64,000 nucleotides of DNA from Streptomyces tuirus (GCA_018195615.1 JAGTPG010000002.1:1674001-1738000); one strand, 5' to 3'. Positions 1 to 9,639 are shown, counted from the stretch's first letter. Numbers and translations are program-made. Notes: generated by a model not told the origin, from the letters alone.

Positions 1-593
1 TGCCCGCGCTCCCCGGGATGCAGCCGGTCCGCGCTCCACATGGCACGGTCCGTGATCCAGTCGCCCTCGCACGCGTGCAGATGCAGGGCACCGTACCGGT
101 CGGACAGGGCGTGGACCACCGTGTTCACGGCCCGCTGCCGCCGGGCCAGCGGATGGGCCAGCGCGCCCGGCAGCCGGAGCATCGTGCCCGGGTCGGGCAG
201 GCACGCGGTGAGCAGGACCGCGCCCTGCCGGGTGAGGGCCGCGTACACCTGGTCGAGCCGCGCGGCCACGGCCTGGATGTCGAAGGTGCAGCGCAGGGTG
301 TCGTTGACACCGATGACGACGGACACGAGGTCGGGCCGCAGCTCCAGCGCGACGGGCAGCTGCCGCTCCAGCACGTCCCGGGTCTGCGCCCCGCTCACCG
401 CGAGGTTGGTGAAGGCCGCGGGCTCACCGGTGACGGGTGCCTCCGCGAGCCCGTGGGCCAGCAGCGCGGCCCAGCCGCGCCACACCCCGTCACCGACCGG
501 GTCGCCCACGCCCTCGGTCAGCGAGTCGCCGAGGGCGACGAACCTCGGGGGGCTGACACACCGCGAGGGTCTGACGAACCTCGGGGATCTCAT
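1..593 (-). CDS. SGNH/GDSL-family hydrolase, C-terminus cut by window edge
   Basis: Serine esterase/lipase of the SGNH fold. The first block FVALGDSLTEGVGD near residue 15 carries the nucleophilic Ser. A block-III-type motif VIGVNDT lies near residue 85. About 197 residues are visible; the window ends just after DRLHPGERG, which holds the likely catalytic Asp-x-x-His (DRLH). The ATG overlaps the stop of the upstream glycosyltransferase by 4 bp (ATGA at 590-593), so it is the last visible gene of a coupled trio. Seen: motifs and overlap. Inferred: it may act on an ester or acyl group of the glycolipid or glycan made by the two transferases. No signal peptide is visible, so it is probably cytosolic. 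Confidence 0.85.
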   Translation of the reverse strand, partial: MRSPRFVRPSRCVSPPRFVALGDSLTEGVGDPVGDGVWRGWAALLAHGLAEAPVTGEPAAFTNLAVSGAQTRDVLERQLPVALELRPDLVSVVIGVNDTLRCTFDIQAVAARLDQVYAALTRQGAVLLTACLPDPGTMLRLPGALAHPLARRQRAVNTVVHALSDRYGALHLHACEGDWITDRAMWSADRLHPGERG

Positions 594-1768
594 GCCACGC
601 CCCCGGGCACGAACGGACGCACCGGGACGGCCGCGTCGTGCGCGGCGAGGAAGGCGTCGACCGCGGCGTTCCACCCGAAGCACTCGGCACGCGCGCGTGC
701 GGCCTCGCGCCGGTCCTCCTCCAGGCCTTCCAGCAGCAGGTCCACGGCGTCCGCGAAGGCCTCCCCGTGGTCAGCCGCGACGGCTCCGGCGGAGCCGATC
801 ACCTCCGGCAGCGCGGACGACGCGCTCGCCACGACGGGCGTGCCGCACGCCATGGCCTCCAGCGCGGCGAGCCCGAAGGTCTCGGCAGGGCCGGGTGCCA
901 GGGCGGCGTCGGCGGACGCCTGGAGCGCGCCGAGCAGCGCGCGGTCGGAGACATGGCCCAGGAAGGTGACCGGCAGCGCGCTCTCGCGGGCCCGCTGTTC
1001 GAGGCGCGCGCGCAGCGGGCCGTCCCCGGCCACCACCAGCACCGCCCGGCGCCCGCGCCGCCGCAGCGCCTCCAGGGCGTCGAGTGCCGTGCCGGGCCGC
1101 TTCTCCACCGACAGCCGCGAGCACATCACCAGCAGCGTCTCGTCCTCGCGCGCGTGCCGCTTCCGGACCTCCGGGTCGCGCAGCGCGGGGTGCCGCTGCA
1201 CCAGGTCGACGCCCAGAGGGGCCCGGACGACGTTGCGCGCCCCGATCCGCACGAACTCCCGCTCGGCGAACTCGGTGGTGCACACCACACGCGAGTACGT
1301 GTGGGCCGTACGGACGTTGAGGGCGTCGGCGGCACGCCGGGCGGCCCCCTCGGGCAGGCCCCAGGTGCGCAGTACGCCGTCGGCGGTCTCGTGGGAGACC
1401 ATCACCGCCGGGACGCGGGCCCGCCGCGCCCATTTGCCGGTCCACCTCAGGGTCGTACGGTCGGACACCTCGAGCCGGTCCGGGGCGAGTACCTCCAGGA
1501 GCCGGGCCACCCGCCGCTTGTCGGCGAGGACGCGGTAGCCGCCGGTGCCGGGCAGCAGCGGCCCGGGGAGGGTGATCACCCGCCCCTGCTCGGTCTCACG
1601 GTCGCTGAAACGCTCGCCGGGGACCACGAGGACGGGCTCGTGCCCCGCCGCCCGGAAGCCCTTGCCGAGCTCGCGCAGCGCGGTGCGCAGGCCGCCGGAC
1701 GCGGGCGCGACGAAGTTCGCGAGCCGGACGATCCGCAGCGACTGGCTGTTCTGGCTGTCCGGGTTCAT
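590..1768 (-). CDS. Glycosyltransferase family 4 (GT-B fold)
   Basis: 392-residue GT4-type transferase that would move a sugar from a nucleotide donor. The N-terminal acceptor domain has the glycine-rich loop NFVAPASGGLRTAL. The C-terminal donor domain has CSRLSVEKRPG near residue 217 and the E-x7-E signature in PAETFGLAALEAMACG near residue 300. The start is fixed by an ATGA overlap with the upstream transferase (1765-1768), and its own stop overlaps the SGNH hydrolase start. Donor and acceptor cannot be read from the sequence. Mannosyl transfer to a lipid or glycan is plausible given the MgtA-like neighbour, but this is inference. Confidence 0.9.
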   Translation of the reverse strand: MNPDSQNSQSLRIVRLANFVAPASGGLRTALRELGKGFRAAGHEPVLVVPGERFSDRETEQGRVITLPGPLLPGTGGYRVLADKRRVARLLEVLAPDRLEVSDRTTLRWTGKWARRARVPAVMVSHETADGVLRTWGLPEGAARRAADALNVRTAHTYSRVVCTTEFAEREFVRIGARNVVRAPLGVDLVQRHPALRDPEVRKRHAREDETLLVMCSRLSVEKRPGTALDALEALRRRGRRAVLVVAGDGPLRARLEQRARESALPVTFLGHVSDRALLGALQASADAALAPGPAETFGLAALEAMACGTPVVASASSALPEVIGSAGAVAADHGEAFADAVDLLLEGLEEDRREAARARAECFGWNAAVDAFLAAHDAAVPVRPFVPGGVA

Positions 1769-2891
1769 GCCGCCACCACCGTCCTGCGCGCGGCGAGCAC
1801 GTTGGCGTAGTGCCCGATCAGCTGGTCTCCGACGGCCGCCCAGGTGCGGCCCTCCACCATGGCCCGCCCGGCGGCACCGAAGGCGGTCCGCAGCGCGGGG
1901 TCGGCGGCCAGGGCGCGCACGGCGTCCCGTACGGCGTTCGCGTCGCGCGGCGGGACCAGGAGCCCGGTGTGTCCGTGGGCCACCAGGTCCAGCGGTCCGC
2001 CCGCGGCGGGCGCCACGACGGGCAGGCCGCTGGCCATGGCCTCCTGGACCGTCTGGCAGAAGGTCTCGAAGGGGCCCGTGTGCGCGAAGACGTCGAACGA
2101 GGCGAAGACCCGGGCGAGGTCGTCACCGGTGCGCCGGCCCAGGAAGACCGCGCCGGGCAGCGCCTCCTCCAGACCGGGCCGGCTGGGGCCGTCACCGACG
2201 ACCACGACCCGGACGCCTTCCAGGCCGCAGGCACCGGCGAGGAGTTCGACCTGCTTCTCGGGGCGAGCCGGCCGACGTAGCCGACGATCAGCTCGCCGTT
2301 CGGGGCGAGCTCCCGCCGCAGGGCCTCGTCACGGCGGTCGGGCCGGAACCGTTCGGTGTCCACGCCGCGCGGCCAGAGCTCGACCCGGGGCACGGCGTGC
2401 GTCTCCAGGTCGCGCAGGGCGGCGGTGGACGGGGCGAGGGTGAGGTCGGCGGCGCCGTGGACGGAGCGTATGCGCCGCCAGGCGGCGGCCTCTCCGGCGC
2501 CCATGTACGTGCGGGCGTATCCGGCCAGGTCGGTCTGGTAGACGGCGACGGCGGGGATGCCGAGGCGGGCGGCGGCGGCCATGCCGCGCACGCCGAGGAC
2601 GAAGGGGCTGGCGAGGTGGACGACGTCGGCGTTGTGCTCGACGAGGGTGGCGGCCAGGCGGCGGCTGGGGAGGGCGACGCGGACCTGGGGGTAGCCGGGG
2701 AGCGGGAGGGAGGGGACGTGGACGACGGGGCACGGCGCGGACGCGTCGGGCTTGTTACCCGGGGCGGGGGCCGGGGCGACGACGACGGGGGCGTGACCGC
2801 GATCGACGAGGTGCCGGGCGGTCTGGAGCGCGCAGTGGGCCACGCCGTTCACGTCGGGGGGAAAGGATTCGGTCACGATGACGACACGCAT
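1765..2891 (-). CDS. GT4 glycosyltransferase, MgtA/alpha-mannosyltransferase-like (frameshifted)
   Basis: About 375 residues once repaired. The N-terminus MRVVIVTESFPPDVNGVAHC is typical of actinobacterial GDP-mannose-dependent alpha-mannosyltransferases such as MgtA. The C-terminal half carries VVGDGPSRPGL and the E-x7-E signature in FETFCQTVQEAMASG. The frame breaks at about 2260-2263: VGYVGRLAP should be followed by EKQVELL, and this is restored by adding one base to the GGGG run on the + strand. First gene of the three-gene coupled unit; its promoter must lie in 2892-3078. The mannose donor is a family-based guess. Confidence 0.85.
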
Positions 2892-3078
2892 ACCCGTGTT
2901 GTCGCCGTGCCGGACGTGGTCGCGTCAACGTGGATCTTTCCGAACGAGGAACGTCCTATGAGCGTTCTGAGGCGCACCCGCGCAGGTCAGGCGGTGTCCA
3001 TGCCCTCCTGACCCGCGAGTCACCCCTCGTTCACCCGGGCGGCCTGATTCCGCCCCGCCGATCTGGTGCGGAGGGGGG

Positions 3079-4497
3079 TCACACAGCGGTCTCCTCGGGA
3101 CCGATCCGGCTGCGTACGGCCGTCTGGACCTCGGCCTCCTCGGCCGGGTCGGCGGCGAGCCGGCGCAGTCGCTCCACGACCCGGGCGTCACCGGTCTCGG
3201 CGTGCCGGGCGGCGACTTCGCGGGTGGACTCCTCGCAGTCCCACAGGCACTCGACGGCGAAGCCGGTGGCGAAGGAGGGATCGGTGGCGGCGAGGGCCCG
3301 GGCGGCCCGGCCGCGCAGATGGGATGAGGCGGTCTCACGGTAGATGTGCCGGAGCACGGGTGCGGCGCAGGCGATGCCGAGCCGTCCGGTGCCGTCGACC
3401 AGGGTCCACAGGGTCGGCGCGTCGGGGCCTTCGCCGCGCACCGCCTCGCGCAGGGCCGCGAGGACCAGGTCACGGTCCCGGGTCCCGCCCCGGCAGGCGA
3501 GGACGCGTCCGGCGGCGGCACCGAGCTCGTCGGGCCGGTGTGCCCAGCCGCGCGCCCGGTCCACGGCGGCGAGGCTGCGCATTCGTTCGAAGGCGTCGAC
3601 GGCGGCCTCCACGACGACCGTCGAGCCGGTGGCCACGGCACCCTCGATCAGGTCGAGGGCGTCGGGATCATTGCCGTCAGCCAGGTAGCGCAGGGCGGTG
3701 CACCGGGCTCCGTCGGTGCCGTCCTGCGCCGCCCGGACGATCTCGGACCGGTCCTCGGGGCCCGCCACGGCCGTGAGACAGCGGGCGGCCGGGACATGGC
3801 GGGCCGCGCCCCGGTCGAGGCCCTGCTGGGCCCATTCGAAGACGGCGCTCACACTCCACCCGGGGCGGGGCCCGGGCGGTCGCATCTGCCGTTGCCAGCG
3901 GTCGAACGAGCCTGCCTCGTGGGCGGCACGGACGCGGGTGGCGACGGATTCGCGCGGGTCCTCGGCCCACAGCCGCCACGGCCGGGGCTCGAAGGCGTCC
4001 CGGACGGCGGCGGCCAGCTCGGCCTCGCCCTCCGCATCGGCCGGGAACCGCGCGAGAACGGGTGCGGCGAGGGCGCGCAGGCCGGCGTCGTCGTCCCGGA
4101 GGGCGAGTTCGTCGAGGGCCCAGGCCCAGTTGGAGCCGTGGGCGGCGTACCTGCGCAGCAGTTCGAGCGCGTCCCGCCTGCCGTAGGAGGCGAGGTGCCC
4201 GAGGACGGCGAGGGCCAGCCCGGTGCGTGACTCGTCGGTGTCGAGGACGTCCTCGGCGTCGAAGAGATGGGCCTCGACCGCGTCCAGCTCGCCGTTCAGG
4301 TCGAGGTAGAGGCGGGCGTAGTAGAGGGAGCGGTTCTCCACCTGCCAGTCGTGGCGGGGATCGCGCAGCACGCAGTGGTTCAACGCCGCGAGCGCCTCGG
4401 GGCGCGGGGCGGTGAGCGCGTGCAGCGTGCCGTCGCCGCGGCCCCGCTGGAGCAGGCCGAGCAGCGTACCGCTGGGCGCTATGACCGGATCGAACAT
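3079..4497 (-). CDS. HEAT-repeat (PBS-lyase-like) protein
   Basis: 472 residues, rich in Ala, Arg, Leu and Asp, with repeated helical pairs such as ALELLRRYAAHGSNWAWALD and GRAARALAATDPSFATGFAV, typical of alpha-solenoid HEAT-like repeats. No catalytic motif or membrane segment. I chose the ATG at 4497 (MFDPVIAPSGTLLGLL) because GAGG lies 9 bases upstream; a GTG at 4512 would add five residues. Probably a cytosolic scaffold or binding protein. The 19-codon ORF at 4543-4602 lies just upstream on the same strand. Confidence 0.75.
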   Translation of the reverse strand: MFDPVIAPSGTLLGLLQRGRGDGTLHALTAPRPEALAALNHCVLRDPRHDWQVENRSLYYARLYLDLNGELDAVEAHLFDAEDVLDTDESRTGLALAVLGHLASYGRRDALELLRRYAAHGSNWAWALDELALRDDDAGLRALAAPVLARFPADAEGEAELAAAVRDAFEPRPWRLWAEDPRESVATRVRAAHEAGSFDRWQRQMRPPGPRPGWSVSAVFEWAQQGLDRGAARHVPAARCLTAVAGPEDRSEIVRAAQDGTDGARCTALRYLADGNDPDALDLIEGAVATGSTVVVEAAVDAFERMRSLAAVDRARGWAHRPDELGAAAGRVLACRGGTRDRDLVLAALREAVRGEGPDAPTLWTLVDGTGRLGIACAAPVLRHIYRETASSHLRGRAARALAATDPSFATGFAVECLWDCEESTREVAARHAETGDARVVERLRRLAADPAEEAEVQTAVRSRIGPEETAV

Positions 4498-4542
4498 GGG
4501 AAACAGCCTCACATCAAGCGTCGACGCAACCGGGGACGTGTA

Positions 4543-4602
4543 CTACCTGGCCGCGTGACAACACGTCGGGGCGCCCGCCGTTTCCTGCTTGCTGTAGACC
4601 AT
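4543..4602 (-). CDS. Possible 19-residue leader peptide, MVYSKQETAGAPTCCHAAR
   Basis: ATG at 4602, TAG at 4543-4545, purine-rich AGAGGCAGAGGAAG directly upstream. The peptide has a Cys-Cys-His motif near its C-terminus and lies about 45 bp before the HEAT-repeat gene on the same strand. The region is GC-poorer than the genes around it. It could be a translated leader or a tiny protein. I have only a vague impression that similar peptides recur in Streptomyces, so this is a weak call. Confidence 0.35.
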   Translation of the reverse strand: MVYSKQETAGAPTCCHAAR

Positions 4603-4797
4603 CTTCCTCTGCCTCTCGTCGGTGGCCCTTGCGGACCGCGTCACGGTCCGCGCGGTGCGGCAACACCTGCCCAGCCATCACGTCCGTGAACCACGTCGTC
4701 ATGATGACCCGGCCCTCTCGTCTGCCGCGACCGAAATTTCGGCGGCCCTGTACCGCCTCCCCCGTTTTCGTTGTCGTTCCAGGTCAGACTGGTCGGC

Positions 4798-5190
4798 TCA
4801 GTGCTCGCCGAACAGTTCGAGCAGTTCCGTCCGGCCGAACATCCGGGCCGTGTCGACGGCCGAGGGGGTGCCGGCGGACGGGTCCGCGCCGCCCTCCAGG
4901 AGGGCTTTGATCACTTCCGTCTCGCCCTTGAAGGCCGCTCCCGCGAGCGGTGTCTGGCCCCGGTCGTTCACCCGGTCGGCCTCGGCGCCGCGGGCGAGCA
5001 GGGCGCGTACCGCGTCGGAGTGGCCGTGGTAGGCGGCGAGCATCACGAGCGAGTCACCGCGGTCGTTGGTGAGGTTGGCCGGGACGCCGGCGTCGACGTA
5101 CGCCACGAGCGCCTCGGTCTGTCCCCGCCGGGCCAGATCGAAGATCTTGGTCGCCAGCTCCACGACCTCGGGGTCGGGGACTTCGGTCAT
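4798..5190 (-). CDS. Ankyrin-repeat protein
   Basis: 130 residues containing three to four ankyrin repeats: DRGDSLVMLAAYHGHSDAVR, DRGQTPLAGAAFKGETEVIK and the following LLEGGADPSAGTPSAVDTAR. The start chosen is ATG at 5190 (MTEVPDPEVVELATKIFDLA), which opens the usual capping helix; an upstream in-frame ATG at 5292 would add low-complexity residues. Ankyrin repeats bind proteins and no enzymatic part is present. Single gene, pointing away from the small membrane-protein gene at 5444. Partner unknown. Confidence 0.88.
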   Translation of the reverse strand: MTEVPDPEVVELATKIFDLARRGQTEALVAYVDAGVPANLTNDRGDSLVMLAAYHGHSDAVRALLARGAEADRVNDRGQTPLAGAAFKGETEVIKALLEGGADPSAGTPSAVDTARMFGRTELLELFGEH

Positions 5191-5443
5191 CGGCCGGACC
5201 GCCTCTCCACTGCGCGTCACATCAGGTGCGTACGCCTGCGAGTGGCGCAGCCGTACGAGTGAATCGCCAGCGTACTGGCTCGCGCGGCACATGACCCGAT
5301 GTGCCCGAGGTAAAGATCACCACAGATCACCAAGCGGTCGGAATGGTGAGATTCATACCCAGTTGCACCTTTTATCGTATGGATACATCCTGTGAGCCTG
5401 GAAGTACTCATGGTGACTGTCCCCGCGAACCAGGAGAACCCAC

Positions 5444-5638
5444 ATGATTCTCTCCATCTCAGGCGTGGTCCTGCTCGGCATCGTCGTCTTCATCTTCTTC
5501 CGCAAGGACGGCCTCAAGGCGTCCCACGCCGTGGTCACGATGCTCTTCGGCTTCTATCTGGCCAGTACGGCCATCGCCCCGAGCATCAAGGCGGGCGGCG
5601 AGAGCCTGGCGAGCCTCCTGGGAGGAATCAAGTTCTGA
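5444..5638 (+). CDS. Small membrane protein, 64 residues
   Basis: MILSISGVVLLGIVVFIFFR forms one clear transmembrane helix at residues 1-19; a second weaker hydrophobic stretch (VVTMLFGFYLASTAIAPSI) spans about 30-48. A GGAG site lies just upstream. It precedes the FtsK-like gene at 5691 with a 52-bp gap and may be co-transcribed. Small paired membrane proteins are common beside FtsK/TraB-like genes of Streptomyces, but no function can be assigned from sequence. Confidence 0.75.
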   Translation: MILSISGVVLLGIVVFIFFRKDGLKASHAVVTMLFGFYLASTAIAPSIKAGGESLASLLGGIKF

Positions 5639-5690
5639 CGGCCGCGCACCCCGTACGCATCCCGCCCGTACGTACGCACTGGAGGCAGCA

Positions 5691-7336
5691 GTGGGCCGGC
5701 GCCCCCTCCCCGCATTCTGAGCAACGGCAGCGCACAGCTCGTCCGGAGCCGGGAGCTGGCCCGGACGGCCGCCGACAGCGCCACCGACGTCCTCCATCCG
5801 CTGATCACCATCACGCGGGGTCTGCGCCGGCTGGCAGCGGCCGGGCGGCGCAGATGGGCCGAGACCCCCAAGGAGAGGCGGGGGGCGCTGCTGTTCCTGG
5901 TGGCCTCCGTGTTCCTGGTCGTCGCGCTGGTGCCGTACGGACCACTGCTCGCCGCGATCACGCTGATGGCGGCCGCGGCCTGGCAGGGCAGGGAACGCGC
6001 CGCTGCGGCGCCCGACGGGCCCGACGAATCGCAGACCGAGCGCCTGAAGTCGCTGTACGAGGCGCTGCTGCCTTACTTCTCCAGCGCCGAGGACCCCGAG
6101 CCGCTGTACGCGCACGTCGGCGCCTGGGACAAGGCCTTCCCCACCTACGCGTTCGACGCCGGCGGCCGGATCTCGCACCTCGTGGTGCGCTACCCGGCGT
6201 ACTTCGCCGACGGCGAGGCCGATGCCCGCGCCCGGATCGAGCACCTCCTCGCGGCCAAGTCGGGCCGGGGCCGCGAATACCACTTCATGTGGGACGAGGA
6301 AGGCAACCAGTTGACGGTCAGCGTGCTCATGCCGCTCGCCGTGGACATCGCCGCCCAGCGTTTCGTCACCGCTCCCGGCGAGATCGTCCTGGGCTTCACC
6401 GACCACACCCGGGTCCAGCGCACGCTCCCCCTGACCTGCGGCGAACAGCGACGGGACGTGCCCCCGGTCATCTGGCGCACGGGCCTGCGCTCCACCGAGC
6501 CCCACCTGCTCGCCCTCGGCCGGCCGGGCAGCGGCACGTCCACCCTGCTGCGGTCCATCGCGCTGCAGGCCCTCCAGCACGGCGACGTGGTGATCGTCGA
6601 CGGCGGCGGCACCGGCGAGTACGCCTGCCTGACCGGACGGGACGGTGTCCTGGCCGTCGAGTGCGGGCTCGCCGGGGTACTGGCGAGCCTGGAGTGGGCC
6701 GCGCACGAGACCGAGCGCCGCCTCATCGCCATCAACCGCGCCCACCAGGCGGGGCACCCGCCGCCGGACGACACCAAGCGCCCGCTCTGGATCCTCCTGG
6801 ACCGCCCGACGGCCTTCACCCACCTGGCCGCCGCGGACGACCGCAAGGACCCCCAGCCCCTCCTCCAGGTCCCGTTGCGGCACGGCCGCCTGGCGAACGT
6901 GACGGTGGTGGTGGCCGACCAGCTGGACAGCCTGGAGACCCTCGGCGAACCGGTACGGCACCACACCCGCGCCCGCGTCGTCCTCGGCCCCGCGGCGGCC
7001 GGGCAACTCGAGTCCGTCCTGGGCGCGCCCCCGCACACCACCCCCGTCGACGAGGTCCCACCCGGCCGCGGCTATGCCCGCCTGGGCACGGGCCCGGTCC
7101 ACCGCCTCCAGGTCCCCGCCACCCCCCACCCCTATGACGACGCCACGACCGACACCCACCGCCAGGCGGTGCTGGACCTCCTCCCGCCCCGCACGACACC
7201 GGCGGACGGAGAGAAGGTGCCGCAACCGACGGACGGCGAACCGGAACTGGCGGAACCGGTACCGGAGCCGGCATCGGAGCCGGAGCCGGCGGAACCCGAG
7301 CCGGTTCCGGTCCTGACGAAACCCACCAAGACGTAG
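5691..7336 (+). CDS. FtsK/SpoIIIE-like protein with degenerate ATP site (frameshifted near start)
   Basis: Start inferred at GTG 5691, five bases after GGAGG. The first codons (GRRPLP) run out of frame near 5702-5711 in C-runs; one extra C joins them to the frame reading ILSNGSAQLVRSRELARTA and onward, giving about 548 residues. Two membrane helices lie around residues 65-100. The nucleotide-binding region reads GRPGSGTSTLLRSIALQAL where a canonical P-loop has GK[S/T]; the Walker-B-like strand is LWILLDRP, without the usual acidic pair. The C-terminal tail is Pro/Glu-rich. Probably a membrane-anchored FtsK relative that has lost ATP hydrolysis. Role unknown. Confidence 0.7.
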
Positions 7337-7386
7337 ACGTCCTGGCCGCGGTCACCGAGCACCGAACACCGAACACCGAACACCGA

Positions 7387-8885
7387 CTAGGCAACGAACG
7401 TGCGCGGCGTCTCCGTACCGCCGACCCCACCGGATTCCACCAGCCCCGCCGCCGCGGCCAATCGCACAGCCGCCTCCTCGGCCACCGCGCCCCCACCGTG
7501 AACGGCAACCGCACATACCCCTCGAACGCCCCGTCCACGCCGAACCGCGGCCCGGACGGCACCCGTACCCCGACCCGCTCCCCCGCCTCCGCGAGCCGGG
7601 ATCCGGAAAGCCCCCCGGTCCGCACCCACAGCGTCAGCCCACCTTGCGGCACCTCGAACTCCCACCCGGGCAACTCCCGCCGCACGGCGGCCACGAGCTC
7701 GTCCCGGTTCGACCGGGCCTGCTCCCGCCGCACCTCCACGGCCTGCTCCCAACCGCCCGTCCCGAACAGCCAGTTCACGGCCAGCTGCTCCAGCACCGGC
7801 GTACCGAGATCCGCGTACGCCCGCGCGGCGACCAGGCTGCGGACCACGTCCGGCGCGGCCCGTACCCACCCGATGCGCATCCCGGCCCAGAAGGCCTTGC
7901 TCGCCGACCCCACCGTGATCACCGTCGACCCGGCCGGGTCGAACGCACACACCGGCCGCGGCATCGCCACGTCCGGGTCCAGCCACAGCTCGCTCATCGT
8001 CTCGTCGGCGATCAGCACGGTCCCCGCGGACCGCGCCGCGTCCACCAGCCGCCGTCGCTGGTCCTCGTCGGCGAGTGCTCCGGTCGGGTTGTGGAAGTCG
8101 GCGACGACATAGGCGAGACGCGGCGCGGCGTCCCGCAGGACCTGCCGCCAGCGGTCCATGTCCCACCCGGCGAGCCCCTCGGCCATCGCGACGGGCACGA
8201 GCCGGGCCCCGGCCTCGCGCATCAACTGGAGGATGTTGGCGTACGAGGGCGACTCGACGGCGACGCGCTCGCCCCGCCCGGAGAACAGGTGGCAGATCGC
8301 GTCGATCGCGCCCATCGCCCCGGTCGTGACCATGATCTGCTCGGGCATGGTCGGTATGCCGCGCGCGGTGTACCGCTCGGCGATCATCGACCGCAGCGCG
8401 GGCAGCCCGGCGGGATAGTCGCCGTGCGTGTGCGCGTACGGCGGCAGTTCCTCCAGCGCGCCCTGCACGGCCCGGGTCAGCCACGGCTCGGGGGCCGGGA
8501 GCGCCGCGCAGCCCAGGTCGATCATCGAGCCCAGGGCCTCGGGCGGCAGCGGTTCGAGGCCGCGCGCGGGCAGCGGGTTCCCGGCCGGCACCGCGGTCCA
8601 ACTGCCCGCGCCCCGCCTGGACTCCAGGAACCCTTCGCTGCGCAGCGCCTCGTACGCGGCGGCGACCGTCGTACGGCTCACGGACAGGGACAGGGCGAGT
8701 TCGCGCTCGGCGGGCAGCCGGGCGGCCACCGGGACGCGTCCTTCGAGCACCAGCAGGCGGATGCCGTCCGCGAGCGCGCGGTAGGCGGGCGGTCGGCGGC
8801 TGCCGGGCCCCGCCGGTCGGTCCTGCTGGGAGTTGAGGAGCCGGGCGAGCTGCGCCGCGCCCACAGCCGAGGTCCACTGCGCCAT
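7387..8885 (-). CDS. MocR-family (GntR-HTH plus aminotransferase fold) regulator, YczR-like, frameshifted
   Basis: About 499 residues. A GntR winged helix at about 20-90 (RLPAERELALSLSVSRTTVA) is fused to a fold-type-I PLP domain. The PLP lysine is in SASKAFWAGMRIGW and the Asp-containing strand is VLIADETMSELW. The frame breaks in the CCCCC run at 7490-7494; one added base restores FTVGGAVAEEAAVRLA and the stop at 7387. Start ATG at 8885. It is divergent from a YczE-type membrane protein gene; MocR regulators paired with YczE are an established arrangement, and the regulator presumably controls that gene in response to PLP or a PLP adduct. Confidence 0.9.
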
Positions 8886-8889
8886 GGAA

Positions 8890-8963
8890 ATCAGTCCACC
8901 TTCCCCGGATTGGCCATGGATGGCGTCTCCGTCCAAGCCACAGAGTGTCATGCATCAGTCCAC
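8890..8963 (-). promoter_or_regulatory. Direct-repeat operator of the MocR/YczR regulator
   Basis: The 10-mer GTGGACTGAT (minus strand) occurs perfectly at 8890-8899 and 8954-8963, 64 bp apart, between the divergent mocR and yczE genes; a third partial copy (AGTGGACCTC) lies inside the first codons of the regulator. The core AGTGGACT resembles the AAAGTGGWCTA-type sites known for corynebacterial PdxR. Binding is inferred. Confidence 0.6.
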
Positions 8964-8985
8964 TACCACCACAGGGGGGCACCTC

Positions 8986-9639
8986 ATGTCCACGGACCGC
9001 CGTCTCGGCCGGCGACTGACCCAGCTCTACGCCGGTCTCGCGCTGTACGGCGCGAGTTCGGCGCTGCTCGTCCGGTCGGGGCTCGGCCTGGAGCCGTGGA
9101 ACGTGCTGCACCAGGGCATCGCCGAGCGGACGGGACTGTCGATCGGAGTGGTGCTGACCATCGTGGGTGCGGTGGTGCTGCTCGCGTGGATCCCGCTGCG
9201 TCAGCGGCCGGGTCTGGGCACGATCTCCAACGTGCTGGTCATCGGCGCGGCGATGGACGCGACGCTGGCCCTGGTGCCCGACGCCCACGGCCTGGCGGTG
9301 CGCGGGACGCTGATGGTGGCGGGGATCGTCCTGAACGGCGCGGCGACCGGCCTGTACATCGCGGCGCGCTTCGGCCCGGGCCCGCGCGACGGCCTGATGA
9401 CGGGACTGCACCAGCTGACCGGGGTCTCGATCCGCCTGGTGCGCACGGGGATCGAGCTCACGGTCGTGGCGACCGGCTTCGCCCTGGGCGGCACCGTCGG
9501 GGTCGGCACCCTGCTGTACGCGGTGTCGATCGGCCCGCTCGCCCAGCTGTTCCTGCGCGTTTTCGCCGTCCCCTCGGCATCCGGCGGCAGCACGGTCGTT
9601 GCCACAGGTCAACCCCGAGGAGCGATACTGCGTCCGTGA
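8986..9639 (+). CDS. YczE-family integral membrane protein
   Basis: 217 residues with about five to six hydrophobic helices. The N-terminus RLTQLYAGLALYGASSALLV and the conserved GLGLEPWNVLHQGIAERTGL, together with RFGPGPRDGLMTGL, are typical of YczE/YitT-like proteins. ATG at 8986 preceded by AGGGGGG. Likely a transporter-like protein under the divergent MocR regulator. Its stop overlaps the GTG start of the next gene (GTGA, 9636-9639), so translation of the two is coupled. Confidence 0.85.
   Translation: MSTDRRLGRRLTQLYAGLALYGASSALLVRSGLGLEPWNVLHQGIAERTGLSIGVVLTIVGAVVLLAWIPLRQRPGLGTISNVLVIGAAMDATLALVPDAHGLAVRGTLMVAGIVLNGAATGLYIAARFGPGPRDGLMTGLHQLTGVSIRLVRTGIELTVVATGFALGGTVGVGTLLYAVSIGPLAQLFLRVFAVPSASGGSTVVATGQPRGAILRP

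Noticed and set aside
2950..2966. GAACG...CGTTC inverted repeat as a LexA box upstream of the GT operon
   Set aside because: Spacing and flanks do not fit the actinobacterial CGAAC-N4-GTTCG consensus.
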